Origin: Phoronis australis
Lineage: Eukaryota > Phoronida > Phoronidae
Reading direction: 5' to 3'
Length of the DNA: 35,424 nt
Assembly: GCA_002633005.1 (NCBI GenBank)
Contig: NMRA01000135.1
Coordinates: forward strand, 366,877 to 402,300
The notes beneath the pieces were generated by a model. It saw only the letters and a list, made by a program, of their open reading frames with translations. It made no database searches and had not been told where the DNA came from. Of the stretch, positions 30,281 through 35,424 are shown piece by piece; the first letter of the stretch is position 1; every line of letters begins with the position of its first letter. The translations under genes and the position numbers were made by a program.

Positions 30281-31540
30281 CAGTCTGAACAAAATTCTTA
30301 CCATTCGAGTCTGAAATATCAACGACGTAGACTAACTGTTGGCGATAAAGGAGCTGCACGCGGCTAGCTACGGGCATGGAACATCGAGCTTGGGGAACAT
30401 AGAGGGGGGGGGAATATCGGAACAGACAATTTTGGGAATATTGGAACGGAGGAATATCATAAAGCACTGGGTCTTTTATAACAACAGCTTAAAAGAACAC
30501 AGTTCCGCCGCTATATTATTTTAGTTAGGACTGTCGCTGTTCTCTTTTGATGTGCGACCTTGTGGTCGGGTACACGCGCGTAAGTTCCCACACTCTGTAG
30601 TGCACATTACATTGACATCAAGATATGTGACAGGTGACTACTAGACATGCGTGCTGAATCTCGCCGCTGTCTTTTGTCATAAAAAACAAGACGCATATTG
30701 AAAGAGGCCGTTATATTACATGACGGCATTTCCAAGTCACGATTGTCAGTAGGGGACATTGCGCACAAACAGCGGGACCGGCCAGTGCCGGTGTGCGATA
30801 TTGCAGGTGATAGTATAATAGGATACAGTGGCGAATTTGGGGGGGGTCAAGGCATGCGCGCACCCAGCCTTTAATATGAGGGAGCTCGAATTTCTGGCGA
30901 TGTGGACCTTTTGCTGACAAAAATGCGGAAGGACTAAAAAAAAACGGGGTACCACCTTCACTGTGCATTTGTGCCTTTTCAGTGGACTTTTGTCTCATTT
31001 TCTGACTTTTTGTTTCTCTGAGGCGGACCTTTTTGCCCACTTCGCCAAATGGAGGAGCTCGTTTGAGCCCCTGAGCGAGTCCCCTGGGTGCGCGCATGCA
31101 AGGGGGCCATGGCCCCCCCCTAAAATTCTCCCAGATAACATTTGGCTTTGAACAAACCCTGTTTACCGTTTTTCTTAGTAATAAGGTCCGCAAACCCAAA
31201 AATTCGAGACCCCTGCATCCCTACATTTTAGGCTGGGCTGCCATGACATTTTTACCATCATTTGGCGACGTGACGATAAAGCTCTTTGAAAAGTGCTACG
31301 CATTCTGAGTATGTGTGTCGTGTGGAGACTCGGATCACGAGGTAAGATTAACCGCCCCGGGCGGTTGTCTGTCGTAATAAGTGCCCATGTTCGGTTAACC
31401 GCCCACCCACGATTTCTGGAAATTTCACGTTTAAGCGCCCATGTCTGGTTTACCGCCCATCCCCGAATTTTTGGCTCCCCAATTTAACCGCCCAGGGCGT
31501 TAACCCGAATGTTTACGTAAACGTGGATTTCGATTTAACC
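30281..31540. repeat. local duplication, copy A
   Basis: It matches 32101-33905 in order: 'ccattcgagtctgaaatatc', 'ctgtcgctgttctcttttga', 'aggccgttatattac', 'tgacatttttacc', 'gaggtaagattaaccgccc' and the 'ggttaaccgccca' cluster. Copy A is interrupted by the element at 30828-31243 where copy B has unrelated DNA of about 950 bp. Its right part is a tight cluster of AACCGCCCA and GCGCCCA motifs. Confidence 0.75.
30828..31243. mobile_element. CAGTGGCGAAT-type element inside duplication copy A
   Basis: The left end CAGTGGCGAATTTGGGGG matches the terminus at 5528. The right portion repeats 'cccctaaaattctcccagat', 'agtaataaggtccgcaaacc' and 'cctacattttaggctggg' of the other copies. A middle segment (about 30890-31090) is not shared with them. 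Confidence 0.6.
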
Positions 31541-32100
31541 GCCCACTGCTCGGTTAACCGCCCCTCTGTGATTTTTGAAGATTTCCAGTTCAGCGTCCAC
31601 CTCTCGGTTAAACACCCATCCCCAACTTTTGAAGATTGGTGATTACGCGCCCAGTGCTAAGGAAATGCGCGATTACCCATTTTTAGATAAAAATCGGTGA
31701 TAACAAAGAATGCAACGACAGCATCGGAGACGGTGGTTTGACAAGTGAATTATGATACAAGTAATAAATTATTGTCCCGCGTCATGCATTTGCTTCAAAA
31801 TGTAATACCTTGAAAGCTTTGTCACTTTATTTTCTTTCCATGTTCGCAAAACTAAGAACCCCGCCGGCTTCGATACCTAGGATCATCGATGCCGTCTGCC
31901 GCGCTAAGTTTCCGTGTGCAGTGCACTAGATAACATATATTCGAAAAAATAAAGCCAGAGAAACGTGAGAGTGGTCTTGCCAACACTCCTAATTCGCTTT
32001 CAGTGAGTTCTCGGATTTTGAAGAATTCCCTATACTTTGTGAATATTGTTTCAACCTACCTTTTAAGCCCTCCCGAATAATTTTGTTTCCTTATTGACTA
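31541..32100. other. spacer between duplication copies
   Basis: It starts with decayed 'accgccca' motifs and continues as ordinary AT-rich sequence. No gene is recognised. Confidence 0.4.
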
Positions 32101-33905
32101 GTTTCAGCCGGAACAAAACCCTTCCCATTCGAGTCTGAAATATCTACGACTGACTGAAAATTGGCAGCAGTCGGGAGGGAGTAAACCCCTGGGGCCTAAG
32201 GAACATCGAGCCGCAAATTATCAGAACTGAGACATCGTGTCGCAGTTTTGGGTTTTTTTTTTAAACAGCAAGAGGCCCAAGTTCAGTGTCAAATAAACAC
32301 CCGGTCAGCTTAAACCTACACTCAAGCCGCTATATTCTTATTCTTAGTACTGTCGCTGTTCTCTTTTGAAGTGCGACTTTGGTGCGCGTGCGAATTCTCC
32401 CACCCTCTGGAGTGCAAGTTACCTCGACTGCATATATGAGAGACAGGTTACTCACATGCGCGTGCTCAATCCCGGAAAGAAGGTCTTAAGAATTTGTTTG
32501 CCACTGTCTTGCCATAAAAAAACGAGACGCAAATTGAAACAGGCCGTTATATTACTTGCTGCCATTTCCAAGTCGCGATCGTTTGCGAGGACATTGTGCG
32601 CAAACAGCAGGACCGAACAGTGTCGCAGTACGATATTGTAGGTGATATTACAATAGGACAATCTGGATGTCTTGCATGTAAAATAAAAATGTGTTTTTCC
32701 ACCACAAAATTTGGTAAGTTGATCGTTTAACGAATTGAATGAATACAAGCATCGCTGTTTTGTGACATTTTATCACATGTTTGCCGTGGTCCATATATTG
32801 GAAATTCCAGGTCGCATGTTACGACTAAATACAAGATGACTAAAATCTCGGCTCACACTTTCAAAATTCAGGTCACCAATGCGACCTGCAGCTCATTATG
32901 CCTAGCGCCGAGTCCCATTTGCAACAACACCGACTCAGTAAGGACGCTTTGCTCATTGTAACTCGCCAGTAATTTAGTCGTATAACAAACCACTGGTGTC
33001 AGTTACCCGAATAATGGGAGCTTCGTCTTCGAATTATTTTTACCGACGCAGGTACTTGTATGAACTACTTCTTTCTCAGACTCCACTGTGCGGGTTCATT
33101 AGACTCACCCCATTTATGGTGTTAGTATTTTTTAAAATTAAAATCTTAAGTACTTGTTTTTGAGTAATGCCTTTGCGGTAACTTTTGATTGACGACTGGC
33201 TTATGTCTGCCTACCTCTGCCGGGCGGTCAAAATAAAAGGGCCGCAGAGCCTTATGTGAAAATGTCATTGAATCACAGAGTCTCGAACATAGACATCCCA
33301 AACACACAAAAAAAAACACCTGAATTACTTTTTCAAATAATTTAAAACTGCTCTCTAACTCAGAACTTGACAACTATCATGTGACTTTGCTGTGACCAAT
33401 GCAGCACGTGAAGCTTGCACGCGCGCACTTTGCACTGTCATCACGTCAGTGAGGATAGGTGCAATCCAAGTGGAGCGCTGCATAGTCAGTGGTCGTCTGC
33501 ACTCTCTACAGGTACAGCTCTAACAAGACTGCAGGACGGCACAGGCTATTACTCAGCAATTTTGTAAATTTAACTGAAATGATTAATCTGACGGCAACAG
33601 AACCTTTGTTGGAATCATCCGCTGTTATGACATTTTTACCGTCATTTGATTTGGCAACGTGGTGATAAAGCTCAGAAAAGAGCTATGGGTTCCAACTACG
33701 TGTTGGACTGGGATCATGAGGTAAGATTAACCGCCCACCCCGGTTGTCTGTCATAATAAGCGCCCATGTTCGGTTAACCACCCACCTGCGATTTCTTTAA
33801 ATTTCATGTTTAAGCGCCCATATATGGTTAATCGGCCACCCCCAATTTTTGGGGTTCGCCAATTTAACCGCCCAGGGCGTTAACTCGAACGTTTACGGTA
33901 GTATT
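32101..33905. repeat. local duplication, copy B
   Basis: Partner of 30281-31540. Between about 32660 and 33610 it holds DNA absent from copy A. That part includes a CCAAT box, a CACGTG E-box and a CRE-like 'atcacgtcag' within 33400-33450, which is a possible promoter, though no transcript is assigned. Confidence 0.7.
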
Positions 33906-34305
33906 CCATATGTAACATAGATTTATTTACTAGATACAAAATTACAGCATACGTTTATTTGCAGCAAAAACAAGATGACCATGAAATCACTCAACTGCAA
34001 AGTGTAACTGGGATGAAATCGCATCCTCTTATTAAGCTGCTTTTCGATGACCAACATATCAGTGGAGAAATTGTGCACAGCAATGACCTACCACTAGACT
34101 TAACGGATAGCTTTCAGTCACTATTTATTGTCTCATTAAAATATCAGTGTTACAACTGCAACTACAAAGGTTACACACAACGCAGCGCAGCGAAGCTGGT
34201 AATAGCATCCTCATAAATTTGTACATGGATGGTTGTCTTGCATGACACGTCTATATTTGTACAATGCGGGGTCATTGTCTCACACGATGCGTCTATTCGA
34301 TTCCT
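33906..34305. other. 3' flank of the OTU exon
   Basis: A + strand frame (33959-34216) is open but shows no recognisable domain. The sequence probably serves as 3'UTR or intron of the minus-strand OTU gene. Confidence 0.4.
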
Positions 34306-35078
34306 TCACAGCAAATGCAGCTTGCTCACAGTCGACAATGTGTGACTGCTGACAGTCTGCGAGTGACGTCTGCGTACCACTGGGTCAGTGAACTCATGAC
34401 ATGGCGGTCGTGCATCAGGACATACCATGTCCATGTAATTTTGGCTTCTTGCAAGCACTTTACGACGATCAACCACGCAGTCGTAGTGACCACTGCTATG
34501 CCAGGCAATGACACAGGCTGGCCTTGAGATGTCAATGTTTCCATAGTAATGTACAGTTGTCGATACCGTAGGATTATCAGACGCTCCTCCCAGCGCAATA
34601 AAAATGTTGACGCGTAATAGTTTTGACAGCGCCATGATGCTTTCATAACCGCCCCATTCGCCGTCTTTCCTCAGTTGTCTCAGCTGCTGAACTATCCAAT
34701 CATTTGTCTTCACATCGGCGCAATCCGATGGTACTTCAAAGAAAACACGAAAGTCTGAAAGATGGCGCTCTATGTAATCCATAGTTTGCTTTCGCAGGTT
34801 GAAATGTTCTTCTTGAGTTCCATATATGGAGTAGGACACAGCCCGAAATAAGCAGTTACCATCTGGGATGACTTGATAGCGACGTAAATTGAACTTTGCA
34901 AGATATGCATCCTGCACTTCATATTCATTCAGTCGTGGCTCACTTGATCCACTGGAGCTATTGGTGCCACCATGGTTGTTATTGTCGTTCTCTTCGATAA
35001 AATCGCTGTGGTAACTGCTGCTACGGTGAAGACTGTCTCCAGACCTGAACACATGTCTACTACACTTGCTACATACCC
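34306..35078 (-). CDS. OTU-domain deubiquitinase, large 3' exon (5' part outside or unrecognised)
   Basis: The frame runs from an acceptor ('gatagccag', exon from 35078) to a TGA at 34308-34306. It begins VCSKCSRHVFRSGDS, with a C-x2-C pair, then a Ser/Asn-rich acidic linker. An OTU cysteine-protease domain of about 150 residues follows. The catalytic-Cys motif is VIPDGNCLFRAVSYSIYG, the middle motif is EWGGYESIMALSKLL, and the catalytic-His motif is SSGHYDCVV. All key residues are present, so an active ubiquitin protease is likely; linkage preference cannot be read. No in-frame ATG precedes the OTU domain, so the start codon lies on an upstream exon. A phase-0 donor-like site (ACT|GTGAGC) near the 3' end could bypass the stop and splice onward. 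Confidence 0.85.
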
Positions 35079-35424
35079 CTGGCTATCCATAAAACAAAAA
35101 ATGGAGTTTGTACAATGAACTTAGACTTGTCATACATTCCACCATCCCACAGGAAACTAGGGCACAAGCTCGTCGCATAGATATCAGTAGATAGGCGTAC
35201 CTATTGCTCACTTTGTTTTTCATCTTTTTTATAATAAAGATGATGGTAAGAATTTATCGGTAACCAGCTGATGGGCGCCCAAGGTAGGATATCCGTGCGA
35301 CCTGTATTGTTATATCCAACAAAGACGCAACAAAGGAAAAGAATGGTAGCGTCTCAAAGGCGATAACCATGCGACGCGCTTACACACGTCACATTAAACA
35401 ATATTTTGCGAAACCCATACGATG
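35079..35424. other. upstream of the OTU exon, probably intron
   Basis: No coding exon is recognised. Because the OTU exon has an acceptor and no start codon, this is probably intron of that gene. Confidence 0.4.

Noticed and set aside
30711-31199. 162-codon minus-strand frame
   Set aside because: It crosses the boundary of a duplicated segment and a mobile element and shows no domain.
33959-34216. 85-codon + strand frame beside the OTU exon
   Set aside because: No domain, no splice or start evidence, and it is antisense to the likely 3' flank of the OTU gene.

Overview
The window is eukaryotic (animal) nuclear DNA. Its genes are split into short coding exons with GT-AG introns, most intergenic and intronic sequence is AT-rich, and it holds many satellites, MITE-like elements and local duplications. 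The gene set points to an aquatic metazoan: a selenoprotein L (SelL) gene with a double-UGA UxxU motif, a family known to me from fish and marine invertebrates. A marine invertebrate is my best guess; phylum cannot be fixed from the sequence. Single N characters at 5869, 10212 and 27073 all sit in or beside repeats and look like assembly joins.

Layout. (1) About 565-4925 is a diverged second copy of about 18399-21966. Each copy carries the last coding exon and SECIS element of a SelL gene on the + strand, and the last exon of an RNF8-like gene on the - strand. (2) About 6843-19740 + holds a complete SelL gene of eight coding exons with consistent splice phases. The redox motif is encoded as TGA-CTT-CCG-TGA (13355-13366), and a full SECIS hairpin lies at 19569-19630. 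One 39-nt exon is exactly duplicated. A 19-bp satellite, repeats of about 425 bp, a foldback-type repeat and a tRNA-like SINE sit in its introns. (3) 28001-21213 on the - strand holds the 3' part of an RNF8-like E3 ubiquitin ligase: coiled coil, RING finger, acidic linker and a C-terminal CCHC zinc knuckle, in five exons. Its 5' exons (the FHA domain expected in RNF8) were not found. One of its introns contains a 1.48-kb TIR element with a frameshifted HIRAN-like coding fragment and a separate 365-bp MITE. (4) About 28-34.3 kb is repeat-rich, with a second local duplication (30.28-31.54 and 32.10-33.91 kb) and copies of a GGCGGAT/ATCCGCC-ended element. (5) 35078-34306 on the - strand is a large exon encoding an OTU-family deubiquitinase domain.

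SelL and RNF8 are convergent, with 3' ends about 1.3 kb apart. The OTU exon and the RNF8 exons lie on the same strand with no recognised gene between them. They may be neighbouring ubiquitin genes, or one gene joining an eraser (OTU) to a writer (RING); the sequence alone does not decide. The points most worth a second look are the UxxU selenoprotein with paired SECIS copies and a duplicated exon, the zinc-knuckle tail on RNF8, and the possible OTU-RNF8 chimera.
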